Assembly (NCBI GenBank): GCA_016865015.1
Contig: CP018226.1
Location: 3,627,001-3,691,000 of the forward strand
From: Rhizobiales bacterium IMCC20636
GTDB lineage: Bacteria > Pseudomonadota > Alphaproteobacteria > Rhizobiales > GCA-2746425
DNA length: 64,000 bases
Direction: 5' to 3'
The notes under the pieces are model-generated. The model worked only from the letters and a program-made list of their open reading frames with translations. It did no database searches and was not told the origin of the DNA. Positions 54,642 through 62,555 of the stretch are shown piece by piece. Numbering within the stretch: position 1 is the first letter of the stretch; every line of letters begins with the position of its first letter. Both the position numbers and the translations under genes were made by a program.

Positions 54642-55636
54642 CCGAAAAGCCGATTATTTCCGCCCGCGATCTGTCCGTGCATTTCACGCTGCGCGGTGGC
54701 GCATTGTTCTCGACGCAAACGTTGAAAGCTGTTGAAGGCGTCAATCTGGATATTCCGAAAGGTTCCTTTTTCGGGCTGGTTGGAGAAAGTGGCTCCGGCA
54801 AGACCACCTTGGGGCGTGCCTTTCTGAAGGCTCTGAAAATCACACGCGGCGAAGCCCGGTTCAATGATGGTGAAGTCGATTACGATCTTGTGACGCTTCC
54901 CAAGGACAAATTGCGGGACTACCGCAAGCGCGCACAGTTGATTTTTCAGGATCCTTATGCTGCGCTCAGTCCACGCATGACAGTGCGCGATATTATTGCC
55001 GAACCACTTGAGGTGATGGGGCTGACATCCTCACGTGAGGAAACCGATGAGCGGGTTCGTGAAATAGCTGACAAATGCCGCCTCAATCTGGAGCATCTGC
55101 GGCGCTTTCCACATGCATTTTCCGGCGGTCAGCGGCAGCGTATTTCGATTGCGCGGGCGCTTGTGTCCAATCCACGTTTTGTCGTCGCCGATGAAAGTGT
55201 CGCGGCACTGGATGTATCCATTCAGGCGGATATCCTCAACCTGCTGAAGGATTTGCAGAAAGAACTGGGGCTGACCTATCTGTTTATCAGCCACGACCTG
55301 TCCGTGGTTGCCCATATTTGCGACCATGTGGCTGTGATGTATCTGGGGCGTCTAGTGGAAACAGCACCAACGCGCGAATTGTTTGCCGCACCGCGCCACC
55401 CCTATACCAAGGCTCTGCTGTCCGCGATCCCCTCGCTAGACCCGGACAATCATGGCGATGCGCAGAAACTGGAAGGTGAAATCCCCTCCCCAACCAACCC
55501 CCCATCAGGCTGCAAATTTCACACGCGCTGCCCTTATGCAATTGATATCTGCAAAAGTGTCGAGCCCGAACTGGCACATTCCGGCATGGAACACGAAGTC
55601 GCCTGTCACCGCTGGGAAGAACTTGCGGAAGCTTGA
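54638..55636 (+). CDS. peptide-type ABC transporter ATPase (DppF/OppF-like)
   Basis: The 332-residue second ATPase has Walker A LVGESGSGKTTLGRAFL, signature FSGGQRQRISIARALV, Walker B FVVADESVAALDVSIQADIL and switch FISHDLSVVAHICD, with the same C-terminal Cys cluster (GCKFHTRCPYAIDIC). The Walker B region reads DESVAALD instead of DEPxSALD, a known variant. The ATG at 54638 overlaps the previous stop. It ends the transporter operon; the repeat-rich gap follows. Confidence 0.92.
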   Translation: MTEKPIISARDLSVHFTLRGGALFSTQTLKAVEGVNLDIPKGSFFGLVGESGSGKTTLGRAFLKALKITRGEARFNDGEVDYDLVTLPKDKLRDYRKRAQLIFQDPYAALSPRMTVRDIIAEPLEVMGLTSSREETDERVREIADKCRLNLEHLRRFPHAFSGGQRQRISIARALVSNPRFVVADESVAALDVSIQADILNLLKDLQKELGLTYLFISHDLSVVAHICDHVAVMYLGRLVETAPTRELFAAPRHPYTKALLSAIPSLDPDNHGDAQKLEGEIPSPTNPPSGCKFHTRCPYAIDICKSVEPELAHSGMEHEVACHRWEELAEA

Positions 55637-55707
55637 GTTTCAGGCGAACGGGTCCGGCTTTGGTGCCGATTGTTTGGCTGCATACCGGGATCTGGACCGT
55701 CGGCTCT

Positions 55708-55740
55708 GTGGATACTCGGAATAAATCCGAGTATGACGGT
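55708..55740 (-). repeat. palindromic repeat, copy A
   Basis: The core ATACTCGGA-ATAAA-TCCGAGTAT (55712-55734) is a 9-bp perfect inverted repeat with a 5-base loop, flanked by GTGG and GACGG. The orientation is opposite to copies B and D. It belongs to the class of short dispersed palindromes common in alphaproteobacterial intergenic regions. Confidence 0.88.
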
Positions 55741-55950
55741 GGGGGTGGTGGAGATGCAGGGTGGATTTGCCTGAAAAGCTGCTCCTTGGACAGTTGATAA
55801 TCAGGCAGCGACGCATTGATTGCAATTGCACCGTCTCATCTTGCAACGCTCAAATGACAGCACTCATGCATTAGCGCTTCCAGTCACAGCACTCAAGACA
55901 CAACAGCGCGTTACAACACTTCCGCAACAGTAGTCTACTCACCGCACTCC

Positions 55951-56014
55951 CCCTCATTCCCTTCACATCCCTCATACCCTTCGCATCTTTCGCGTCTATG
56001 GCGTCCTTCGCGTC
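55951..56014 (-). repeat. degenerate 9-bp tandem repeat
   Basis: About seven imperfect 9-base units related to GACGCGAAG (minus strand; variants GACGCCATA, GATGCGAAG, GATGTGAAG) lie head to tail. They can be read as a Lys-Asp-Ala-like repeat in one frame, but there is no gene context, so this is probably a non-coding minisatellite-like tract. Confidence 0.6.
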
Positions 56015-56055
56015 ACAGCCCTGCCGCATCTTCCGCGTCGTACCAACCCTCAAAG

Positions 56056-56087
56056 CCGTCATACTCGGATTTATTCCGAGTATCCAC
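56056..56087 (+). repeat. palindromic repeat, copy B
   Basis: The core at 56061-56083 (ATACTCGGA-TTTAT-TCCGAGTAT) is the same as copy A but inverted, flanked by CCGTC and CCACACGCTCAGG. It starts a longer segment of about 130 bases that is repeated after copy D. Confidence 0.88.
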
Positions 56088-56193
56088 ACGCTCAGGATCG
56101 ACCAGGCCATATAGACCACGCCCCAAGGATGGCAGTGAGGCCCCATGCCCCCACTGCCACCATGATCATCATCCTTCAGACGGACAGACAGAC
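56056..56193 (+). repeat. first copy of a ~130-base duplicated segment
   Basis: From copy B onward the sequence (ACGCTCAGGATCGA, ATAGACCACGC, GGCAGTGAGG, CTGCCACC, TTGATCAT-like, TTCAGACGGACAGAC) recurs in order after copy D at 56519-56650 with substitutions and small gaps. The shared part ends inside the stub of an aldehyde dehydrogenase gene. Confidence 0.7.
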
Positions 56194-56277
56194 ATATTTC
56201 ATTTCCAGATAATCATCGATGCCATGGTGGCTGCCTTCACGGTCGAGGCCGGATTGTTTAACGCCGCCGAGTGAAAC
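56176..56277 (-). pseudogene. C-terminal stub of an aldehyde dehydrogenase (GabD-like)
   Basis: Translated on the minus strand, 56277-56176 gives [20 protein letters not shown] then [13 protein letters not shown] and a stop. This is the conserved C-terminal end of succinate-semialdehyde/aldehyde dehydrogenases (canonical FGGVKxSGxGREGxxxGIxxYLExKYVC). The rest of the gene is missing; repeat copy C lies directly upstream. It has the same strand as the sugar-acid genes at 56912-58596, whose pathway ends in a semialdehyde needing such an enzyme. Confidence 0.8.
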
Positions 56278-56315
56278 AAATTCGGTTGAACATCGACAGC
56301 TGGGCCGTCGGCCCT

Positions 56316-56347
56316 GTGGATTCTCGGAATAAATCCGAGAACGACGG
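56316..56347 (-). repeat. palindromic repeat, copy C
   Basis: The core at 56320-56342 (ATTCTCGGA-ATAAA-TCCGAGAAC) is a slightly changed version of copy A in the same orientation, with the same GCCGTCGGCCCTGTGG-type left flank and GACGGC right flank. Confidence 0.85.
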
Positions 56348-56518
56348 CAGGGGTGGTAGCGTCTCGTACTGATACGAAAATGTTGTGGCAGAAGCGCTGT
56401 GACTGGAGCGCTCTGAATTGAGGCGATGCACTTGCAACTGATATGTCTCCACCAGAAACCTTGCTCTCAAGTGCCAGGTTTCGCAGGCACATCCATCCCA
56501 CACCTCCAACCCTCTAAG

Positions 56519-56550
56519 CCGTCATACTCGGATTTATTCCGAGTATCCAC
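56519..56550 (+). repeat. palindromic repeat, copy D
   Basis: The core at 56524-56546 is identical to copy B and is followed by the same CCACACGCTCAGGATCGA flank. Copies A/B and C/D form two inverted pairs spanning about 380 and 235 bases. Confidence 0.88.
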
Positions 56551-56650
56551 ACGCTCAGGATCGATCTGTCCCATAGACCACGCGCATGGGGCAGCAGTGA
56601 GGTCCCACGGCCCCTCTGCCACCTTGATCATCTTGGTTCAGACGGACAGA
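56519..56650 (+). repeat. second copy of the ~130-base duplicated segment
   Basis: This is the partner of 56056-56193, with matching blocks in order ending at TTCAGACGGACAGAC. After it, 56650-56870 shows no gene that I can support. Confidence 0.7.
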
Positions 56651-56870
56651 CCAAAGGCGTCACAAAGATACAAGCGGCCAGTCTGGCAAGAGCCAGGCAG
56701 ATGGGTTGCCGTTGAAATTGTTCTCGGTGGAATTCAATGTGGAACGGCCAATCCGGACTTTCGCGAATCGGCCATCGTGCGGTCAGTTCGAAGAGCCGTC
56801 GAACCTCGATCATGGTTGATCTGGTTGGGCAACTTTAATTTTGAAAATTTCGGCCCTGGAATGAGAATAA

Positions 56871-56904
56871 AGTCGCGACGCGCTTTAAAAAGCCCGTCGC
56901 GACT
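56871..56904 (-). terminator. hairpin terminator of the aldolase operon
   Basis: The perfect 10-bp stem 56871-56880 (AGTCGCGACG) with 56895-56904 encloses a 14-base AT-rich loop, 8 bases downstream of the aldolase stop. On the minus strand it is followed by TTATTCTC, a weak T-rich tail. Confidence 0.7.
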
Positions 56905-56911
56905 ATGCCAT

Positions 56912-57700
56912 TTATGTCTGAGGTTTTACAAATTTCTGTGCAAGTGCTTCTGCGCCACCAAGCAACAGGCCCATATCATTGCCAACAGCGGTGAACAGCG
57001 TTCCAATTTCGATGCAGCGACTTGCAAACTCGATGTTCGGCGTCAGAATGCCGGCGGGCTTTCCGGCGGCCCTGATACGGCCAATGGCGCTTTCTATTAT
57101 CGCGACGACTTCCGGGTTCAAGGAGTCACCAACAAAGCCAAGGCTGGCGGCCAGATCTGACGGTCCGATGAAAATGCCATCCACACCATCGACTTCAGCA
57201 ATCGCTTCGATTTGTTCAAGCGCCTCAGCGGTTTCCACTTGTACCAACAAGCATAATTCTTCTTCTGCACGGCGCAGATAATTCTCGGTGCGACCGAATC
57301 CGGAGGCCCGGGTCATCGTGGCGACACCGCGGACACCGGCAGGCGGGTACCGCATGGCAGACACAGCTTCTCTGGCTTCCTCTGCTGACTGGACCATCGG
57401 CAGCAGCAGGGTTTGGGCTCCAATATCCAGATATTGCTTGATCACGACCCGATCATTGACCGGCGGGCGGACAATGAGTGTCGTTGAACTGCCTCTGGCG
57501 GCCTGAAGCTGCAACATCATCAGACGGATATCCGTTGGCGAATGTTCGGCATCGAGCAGCAACCAGTCAAAGCCGGCCATCGACAGCAACTCAGACACAT
57601 ATGGATCCGGCAAAGTGGACCAAAGTCCGATTTGCTGACGGCCTTCGCGAAGCGCCTTCTTAAAGGCATTCTTTGGCATTTCAGACATCATCAATCCCAT
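56912..57700 (-). CDS. HpcH/HpaI family aldolase
   Basis: The 262-residue class II pyruvate aldolase has GFDWLLLDAEHSPTD, the substrate Arg in TTLIVRPPVNDRVVIKQYLDIGAQTLLLPMV, metal Glu in VQVETAEALEQI and GIFIGPSDLAASLG. GarL, of this family, cleaves 5-keto-4-deoxyglucarate into pyruvate and tartronate semialdehyde; others cleave hydroxy-oxo-heptanedioate. Next to kdgD the GarL-like role is most likely. Its first 10 bases overlap the kdgD end; ATGs at 57700, 57691 and 57688 are possible starts. Confidence 0.88.
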   Translation of the reverse strand: MGLMMSEMPKNAFKKALREGRQQIGLWSTLPDPYVSELLSMAGFDWLLLDAEHSPTDIRLMMLQLQAARGSSTTLIVRPPVNDRVVIKQYLDIGAQTLLLPMVQSAEEAREAVSAMRYPPAGVRGVATMTRASGFGRTENYLRRAEEELCLLVQVETAEALEQIEAIAEVDGVDGIFIGPSDLAASLGFVGDSLNPEVVAIIESAIGRIRAAGKPAGILTPNIEFASRCIEIGTLFTAVGNDMGLLLGGAEALAQKFVKPQT

Positions 57701-58596
57701 TTCTTGATCAGTTGCCGCATCATTTCATCCTCTTCCTCAGTCAAATCCATCAATGGGCTGCGTACCGGGCCTGCAGCAAAGCCCCGCATCCGGACACCCG
57801 CCTTGACCGCAGCTACCTCATAACCCGTCTTGCGGTCTCTGATGGCAGCGAAAGGGTAGTAAAAATCGGTCAGAAGCTTATCGCATGTGGCATCATCACC
57901 CGCGACAAATGCCTTGTGAAATGCCAGCGCGATTTCCGGGACAAAATTGAATACGGCCGATGAATAGGTTGCAACTCCAGCACCGCGATAGGCCTGGGCA
58001 AACAATTCATGGGTTGGCATTCCGCCGATATAGGCCAGGCGATCGCCCATTTTCAAGGTAACACGACGCACCGTGTCAATGTCGCCGGTGCCGTCTTTGA
58101 AACCGACCAGATTCGGACATTGATCGGAAAGCCGGGCAACAGTATCGGCGGACACGCGGCTTGCACCCCTGTTATAGATGATGACGGCCATGTTAGTGGA
58201 ATTGCAGACTGTTCTGATATGCGCCTCAATCCCGTCGTCGGGCGCGCCGATCAGGTAATGCGGCAGCAACAGAATGCCATCACCGCCAGCTTCCTCAATT
58301 CCCTGCGCCATTTCGCAAGCGAGTTTGGTGCCATAGCCGCAACCGGAAATGATGGGTGATCCGCTGGACGCTGCTTTTGCAGTGCGTACGACTTCCACGA
58401 CTTCAGACGGGGTCAGCGAAAACAGCTCTCCCGTCCCACCGGCCACGATCAACGCAGCAATGGGATAGTCGGACAACCACTCCAAATGAGACCGAAAGGC
58501 CGTTGTGTTCACATTGTTATCTGCATCAAACGGCGTCACAGGAAATGACAGCAGGCCTGTTCGGATGATGGATCTCAGATCATTGGGGGCTATCAT
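57691..58596 (-). CDS. kdgD: 5-dehydro-4-deoxyglucarate dehydratase (DapA family)
   Basis: The 301-residue (beta/alpha)8 class I enzyme has the Schiff-base Lys in NLVGFKDGTGDID, the Tyr in MAVIIYNRGA and GGTGELFSLTPSE. The C-terminal signature GYEVAAVKAGVRMRGFAAGPVRSPLMDLTEEE is typical of KdgD and differs from DapA. KdgD decarboxylates and dehydrates 5-keto-4-deoxyglucarate to 2-oxoglutarate semialdehyde. It is the upstream partner of the HpcH/HpaI aldolase, so two enzymes may share one intermediate. Confidence 0.9.
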   Translation of the reverse strand: MIAPNDLRSIIRTGLLSFPVTPFDADNNVNTTAFRSHLEWLSDYPIAALIVAGGTGELFSLTPSEVVEVVRTAKAASSGSPIISGCGYGTKLACEMAQGIEEAGGDGILLLPHYLIGAPDDGIEAHIRTVCNSTNMAVIIYNRGASRVSADTVARLSDQCPNLVGFKDGTGDIDTVRRVTLKMGDRLAYIGGMPTHELFAQAYRGAGVATYSSAVFNFVPEIALAFHKAFVAGDDATCDKLLTDFYYPFAAIRDRKTGYEVAAVKAGVRMRGFAAGPVRSPLMDLTEEEDEMMRQLIKKWD

Positions 58597-58620
58597 TTCA
58601 ATTCCATTTCATTATTGGGC

Positions 58621-58680
58621 AGCCGCTGGTGATGAGACAGGTACCTTACGGTCCAGATGTCAGTTCATGTCCCAGCGGCT
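58621..58680. other. inverted repeat between kdgD and the RraA-like gene
   Basis: A perfect 9-bp inverted repeat (58621-58629, AGCCGCTGG, with 58672-58680) with a 42-base loop occupies the 143-base gap. No T-run follows on the minus strand, the transcribed one. It may be an operon-internal processing element. Confidence 0.4.
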
Positions 58681-58739
58681 TTTGGTCGATTACCGTTTCA
58701 GGCACATCAGAGTCTTGGGAGGGTTTTCTCTGTTTGGTC

Positions 58740-59462
58740 TCAGCGGCCCTTTTCGAGGCGCCACTTTGCAAATATTTCGAGGTTCTTCTCGTCGGTAGGC
58801 GGATAGAGCCCGATGATAGTTGCTCCACCCAAAACCATCTCAGACACAAAGTCCTCGTAAGCTGTCATTTCAACAGCTTCGCTCGCCACTTCATCGACGA
58901 TGTGCGCCGGGATCACGATGACGCTGTCATCATCGCCAACCAGCGTATCACCGGGAAAGACAGCGACATCACCGCACCCGATCGGGCCATTGATCTCAAT
59001 CGCCTCATGCAGTGTCAAATTAGTCGGGCTGGACGCGCGGGAATGGTAGGCTGGCATCTCCAGCTCACCAACCACCATGCTGTCGCGAAACCCGCCGTCG
59101 GTCACAACACCTGCGCCGCCACGCATCATCAGACGCTTAATCAGAATGTCACCTGACGAAGCCGCCCGTGCATCCTTGCGACAATCCATGATCAGCACGG
59201 ATCCCGGCGGACATTGTTCAATCGCCTGGCGCTGCTTGTGTTTTGGATTGCGGAACTCGGCCAGAGTATTACGGTCTTCACGCGCGGGCATGTAGCGCAG
59301 GGTGAAGGCAGGTCCAACCATGTTGCGACCTTTGCGGGCCACTGGACGTACATCCTGGATCACCTGGTTGCGCAAGCCTCGTTTGTAAAGCGCAGTTGCA
59401 AGCGTCGCTACTGACACATCCATCAGCTTTTCTCGCGTCTCGGCAGACAGGTTATCAACCAT
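58740..59462 (-). CDS. RraA family protein (aldolase/decarboxylase-like)
   Basis: The 240-residue protein has the RraA/HMG-aldolase motif GAGVVTDGGFRDS (Gly-rich with Asp and Arg for a divalent metal and pyruvate moiety), SSGDILIKRLMMRGG and GDDDSVIVIPA. Members are 4-hydroxy-4-methyl-2-oxoglutarate/oxaloacetate aldolase-decarboxylases, or the RNase E regulator. The sugar-acid neighbours favour an enzyme. GAGGATC precedes the ATG. It is divergent from the GntR regulator. Confidence 0.86.
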   Translation of the reverse strand: MVDNLSAETREKLMDVSVATLATALYKRGLRNQVIQDVRPVARKGRNMVGPAFTLRYMPAREDRNTLAEFRNPKHKQRQAIEQCPPGSVLIMDCRKDARAASSGDILIKRLMMRGGAGVVTDGGFRDSMVVGELEMPAYHSRASSPTNLTLHEAIEINGPIGCGDVAVFPGDTLVGDDDSVIVIPAHIVDEVASEAVEMTAYEDFVSEMVLGGATIIGLYPPTDEKNLEIFAKWRLEKGR

Positions 59463-59488
59463 ATTGATCCTCGATTATTTCAGTGTTG

Positions 59489-59650
59489 TCAGTTCCGTAT
59501 CAGCACGTCACGTGCAACCAGAAGCTTGCTTTCCAAATCCTCTGGACCATATTTCAAAAAGACTGTTTGATTATTGCGGCTGGCAGAGCGCGAACCATCG
59601 GATGCAAACCACCGCTCAGACCTCAAGCTATGACAGGTTTTTCTTGGCAT
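59489..59650 (-). pseudogene. small ORF, possible remnant of an IlvD/Edd-type dehydratase N-terminus
   Basis: A 53-codon frame (start ATG 59650) sits in the leader of the RraA-like gene, 26 bases before its start. It begins MPRKTCHSLRSERWFASDGS. The LRSERWF segment resembles the N-terminal LRSxxWF of IlvD/Edd-family sugar-acid dehydratases, and the rest shows only weak similarity. It may be a decayed dehydratase or a leader ORF. The rest of the 349-base gap 59463-59811 holds the palindrome at 59715 and no other gene. Confidence 0.25.
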
Positions 59651-59714
59651 CGGGTTTTCCAAAAAGTTCACAATGTTTTATGCTAGATGCATCTTGTGTT
59701 TTCAGCGCATAAAA

Positions 59715-59730
59715 CACTAATATATTAGTG
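59715..59730. promoter_or_regulatory. perfect 16-bp palindrome, candidate GntR operator
   Basis: CACTAATATATTAGTG is a perfect palindrome centred 260 bases upstream of the RraA-like start and 90 bases before the GntR start, in AT-rich DNA. FadR-subfamily GntR proteins bind short palindromes of this kind. Autoregulation plus control of the sugar-acid operon is inferred. Confidence 0.65.
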
Positions 59731-59811
59731 CTTCAGTAATGACAACAAAAAACCGGGTCGAAATTGATTTGTCCCGCAGGATTACTGCAGGGGCGAATAG
59801 AAGGAATTGGT

Positions 59812-60531
59812 ATGAACATCCCGACCATGGACATGCAGACTTCCCCCTTTGCGGCCTCAACTGGGGGTTCCGCCGCAACCCGAATTTATCTCGACCTCCG
59901 GCAGCGGATCATTGATCTCAACCTCCCACCCGACACAACGCTTTCACGCGCCGATCTGACGGAACGCTACAAGGTCAGTCAAACGCCGGTGCGTGAAGCG
60001 TTGCAGCGGTTGGAACAGGATGGGCTGGTCAAGATTTTTCCGCAATCCCGCACTCTGGTCACACGCATTGACGAATACCAGATGTATGAAGCCTATTTTC
60101 TGCGGATCGCGGTTGAAACCGAAGTCTGTCGCCGTTTGGCCAATGATTGCGATCCGGCAGTGCTGTCAAAAGCAAAGTCGATCCTGCGCATGCAGCATGC
60201 CATTGTGCATGATTCTGAACAGGTCGATATGTTCTACGATTTCGATGAGGCATTCCACAAAACGCTGTTTGATGGCGTGAGCCAAAGCGGACTGCACCAA
60301 TTGCTGCAGTCAAAATCCGGACATCTGGGGCGAATTCGACGGCTTGGCCCTCCGCCGGAAGGCAAATTCGATATGATCCTTGAAGGCCATGCAAGCATCA
60401 TCACAGGAATTGAATCCGGCGATGAGAACAAAGCCATTGCAGCGATCAGAGATCATTTGAAAGACACGGTTTCTATTTCACGCGTTGAAGCGCTTCGCAG
60501 CCAGTTTCCAGACTATTTCAGCGCCACCTGA
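59812..60531 (+). CDS. GntR-family regulator (FadR/FCD subfamily)
   Basis: The 239-residue protein has an N-terminal winged helix (ATRIYLDLRQRIIDLNLPPDTTLSRADLTERYKVSQTPVREALQRLEQDGLV, shown by SQTPVREALQRLEQDGLV) and an FCD ligand domain with likely metal/effector residues in FDEAFHKTLFDG, GHLGRIRR and LEGHASIITGIESGD. It probably senses a sugar acid or pyruvate-type intermediate. The ATG at 59812 follows AGAAGGAA; the frame is open to 59764. It is convergent with the DUF475 gene, 20 bases apart. Confidence 0.9.
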   Translation: MNIPTMDMQTSPFAASTGGSAATRIYLDLRQRIIDLNLPPDTTLSRADLTERYKVSQTPVREALQRLEQDGLVKIFPQSRTLVTRIDEYQMYEAYFLRIAVETEVCRRLANDCDPAVLSKAKSILRMQHAIVHDSEQVDMFYDFDEAFHKTLFDGVSQSGLHQLLQSKSGHLGRIRRLGPPPEGKFDMILEGHASIITGIESGDENKAIAAIRDHLKDTVSISRVEALRSQFPDYFSAT

Positions 60532-60551
60532 AGGCAGACAACGCTGTTTGA

Positions 60552-61592
60552 TCAGCCTGTCACCAGATGTTTGTTATAGCGGATCGACGAATAAAGCGAC
60601 GCACCAATCAATCCGGCACCCAGCGCTCCGGTGACAATTTCCGGAATGTGAAACAATGATTGTGCGAACATGATCACAGAGAGTGCCAGTATCGAATAGA
60701 ACGCGCCATGCTCGAGATAGCGGAATTGCGCCAGTGCTTTGCGCTTGACCAACATGATGGTCATCGAGCGCACATACATTGCGCCGATCCCCAAGCCAAT
60801 GGCGACCAGAAAAAGGTTCTGCGTCAGTGCAAAAGCACCAATCACACCATCAAAGCTGAAACTGGCATCAAGCACTTCAAGATACATGAAGGCACCCAAC
60901 CCGCCAACGCGCGCAACATCGCGCGCCTCTTGTGAGGAATCCAGCGCATGGCCGAGCAAATCGACGGCAATGAATGTCAGCAATCCCAGCAATGAGGAGA
61001 ACAGGAAGGTTGTTGCATCCTGTTTTGGCAGGCAACTTGCAAACACCATCACCAGCACCAGAACAAGGCCGACCTGCAGACCGCGCAATGAAGCACATTG
61101 GCGCAACCGGCATTCCAGCGCACAGAACCAATCCACTTTCTTGCTCTCATCGATGAAATAGGTAAGCCCGACCATCATCAGGAATGTGCCGCCAAAGGCC
61201 GAAATCGACACATGGGCCTCGCCGATCAAACGGGCATATTCAGCAGGCTCCGTGGCAGCCAGATGGATGGCGGCGAAAGGACCGATCTGTGCCGCAATCG
61301 CGACAATGGCAAGCGGGAAGACGATACGCATCCCAAAGACTGCAATCAGAATACCCCATGTCAAAAACCGTTGCTGCCAAACGGGAGACATGTCCTTCAG
61401 CTTGTTCGCATTCACGATGGCATTGTCGAAACTGAGCGATATCTCCAAAACTGCCAAGACAGCACAAATCAGGAAGAAAGTTGTTGCGCCAGCCCCTGTA
61501 CCGGTCGTGTGCCATCCCAACCAGGATGCCAGAATCAGCCCTAAGACGGTGACCAGAAATGGCCAGCGAAAAAACCAAAGTGCTCCTGCCAT
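60552..61592 (-). CDS. DUF475 (TerC-like) integral membrane protein
   Basis: The 346-residue membrane protein has about nine hydrophobic segments. It has the TerC-superfamily acidic motifs LEISLSFDNAIVNANKL (residues about 50-65) and EVLDASFSFDGVIGAFALT (about 235-253), with paired Asp residues inside the membrane. Relatives (DUF475, Alx, TerC) are linked to metal or Mn transport and tellurite resistance. The function here is not established. AGAGAGAA precedes the ATG. It lies 21 bases after the dehydrogenase gene. Confidence 0.85.
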   Translation of the reverse strand: MAGALWFFRWPFLVTVLGLILASWLGWHTTGTGAGATTFFLICAVLAVLEISLSFDNAIVNANKLKDMSPVWQQRFLTWGILIAVFGMRIVFPLAIVAIAAQIGPFAAIHLAATEPAEYARLIGEAHVSISAFGGTFLMMVGLTYFIDESKKVDWFCALECRLRQCASLRGLQVGLVLVLVMVFASCLPKQDATTFLFSSLLGLLTFIAVDLLGHALDSSQEARDVARVGGLGAFMYLEVLDASFSFDGVIGAFALTQNLFLVAIGLGIGAMYVRSMTIMLVKRKALAQFRYLEHGAFYSILALSVIMFAQSLFHIPEIVTGALGAGLIGASLYSSIRYNKHLVTG

Positions 61593-61613
61593 GAAGTTCT
61601 CTCTGTCTGTGGT

Positions 61614-62555
61614 TCAATTGACCGGAGTCAAAACGGGCTGCCCTTGGAAAAAGGCTGCCAGATTGTCGACGACCAATTGCGCCATCGCGCCGCGAGTCTC
61701 AAATGTCGCGGATGCGTGATGTGGATATAACACCGTATTTTCCAACTGCCAGAGCGCCGGATTAATATTCGGCTCATTCCAGTAAACATCCAGTCCAGCT
61801 GACCCCAGATCACCAGATTTCAGCGCTGCGATCATGGCTGTCTCATCGACAACACTTCCGCGCGCAATATTGATCAAGGTTCCCTGTGGCCCAAGCGCTG
61901 AAATGATGTCTGCGCTAATCAGCCCCTGCGTATTGGCTCCCCCGGACGTGGCGACAATCAGGATGTCTGCCCAACTGGCCAGTTTTTTGAGATCGGGTTC
62001 GAACCTGTAATCGACATCGGGTTTCCGGGTTCTGCCAGTATAGGCAATCTCGGGTCCCATCGGCGCCGCGCGTGAAGCGATTGCCTGACCGATCCGTCCA
62101 AGCCCGACAATACCGAGCCGTTTGCCTCGCATGGCCGACAATAACGGATATGGGCCTTTACGGCCCCAATCACCGCTGCGCACATAGCGGTCAGCCTGCA
62201 CCAGATGACGGCGGGCTGCCAACAACAACATGATGGCCGTGTCGGCAACATCATCGGTCAGGACATCAGGCGTGTTGGTAACAACAATGCCGCGTTCGGT
62301 GCATGCCGGAATGTCGATTGTGTCATATCCAACGCCAGATGAGGCCACGATCCGCAGCTTTGGTAATTGCCTTATCTGGTCTGCATTCAGGCCTTTTCCG
62401 CCCGTTGTAACAACAGCAACAATCCTGTCTGACAACTCCGTCAGCAAGGCTTGCGGATCGGGGGCAAGATCATATCGATGCAAGGTGTAAGTGGCATCCA
62501 GCACAGCCATTTGCATTGGCTGGTTTGGTGCAATAACCAATATCTCAGACTTCAT
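61614..62555 (-). CDS. D-isomer-specific 2-hydroxyacid dehydrogenase
   Basis: The 313-residue NAD(P)-dependent reductase has the Rossmann motif GIVGLGRIGQAIASRA and the catalytic triad: Arg in ATSGGANTQGLIS-type loop/INIARGSVVDE, Glu in WNEPNINPALW, and His in LYPHHASATFETRGAM. It resembles glyoxylate/hydroxypyruvate reductases (GhrB) and related 2-keto-gluconate reductases. A role with tartronate semialdehyde or hydroxypyruvate from sugar acids is possible. Its start overlaps the ABC ATPase stop by ATGA. Confidence 0.88.
   Translation of the reverse strand: MKSEILVIAPNQPMQMAVLDATYTLHRYDLAPDPQALLTELSDRIVAVVTTGGKGLNADQIRQLPKLRIVASSGVGYDTIDIPACTERGIVVTNTPDVLTDDVADTAIMLLLAARRHLVQADRYVRSGDWGRKGPYPLLSAMRGKRLGIVGLGRIGQAIASRAAPMGPEIAYTGRTRKPDVDYRFEPDLKKLASWADILIVATSGGANTQGLISADIISALGPQGTLINIARGSVVDETAMIAALKSGDLGSAGLDVYWNEPNINPALWQLENTVLYPHHASATFETRGAMAQLVVDNLAAFFQGQPVLTPVN

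Noticed and set aside
55700-56560. CRISPR array
   Set aside because: The repeats are only four, irregularly spaced, palindromic and in both orientations, with no cas genes.
55637-56870. Insertion sequence
   Set aside because: No transposase fragment or target-site duplication is visible in the patch; only repeat-like inverted elements.
56426-57160. 244-codon plus-strand frame over repeat copy D and the aldolase 3' end
   Set aside because: It crosses a palindromic repeat, a terminator and the antisense of the aldolase; composition is not protein-like.
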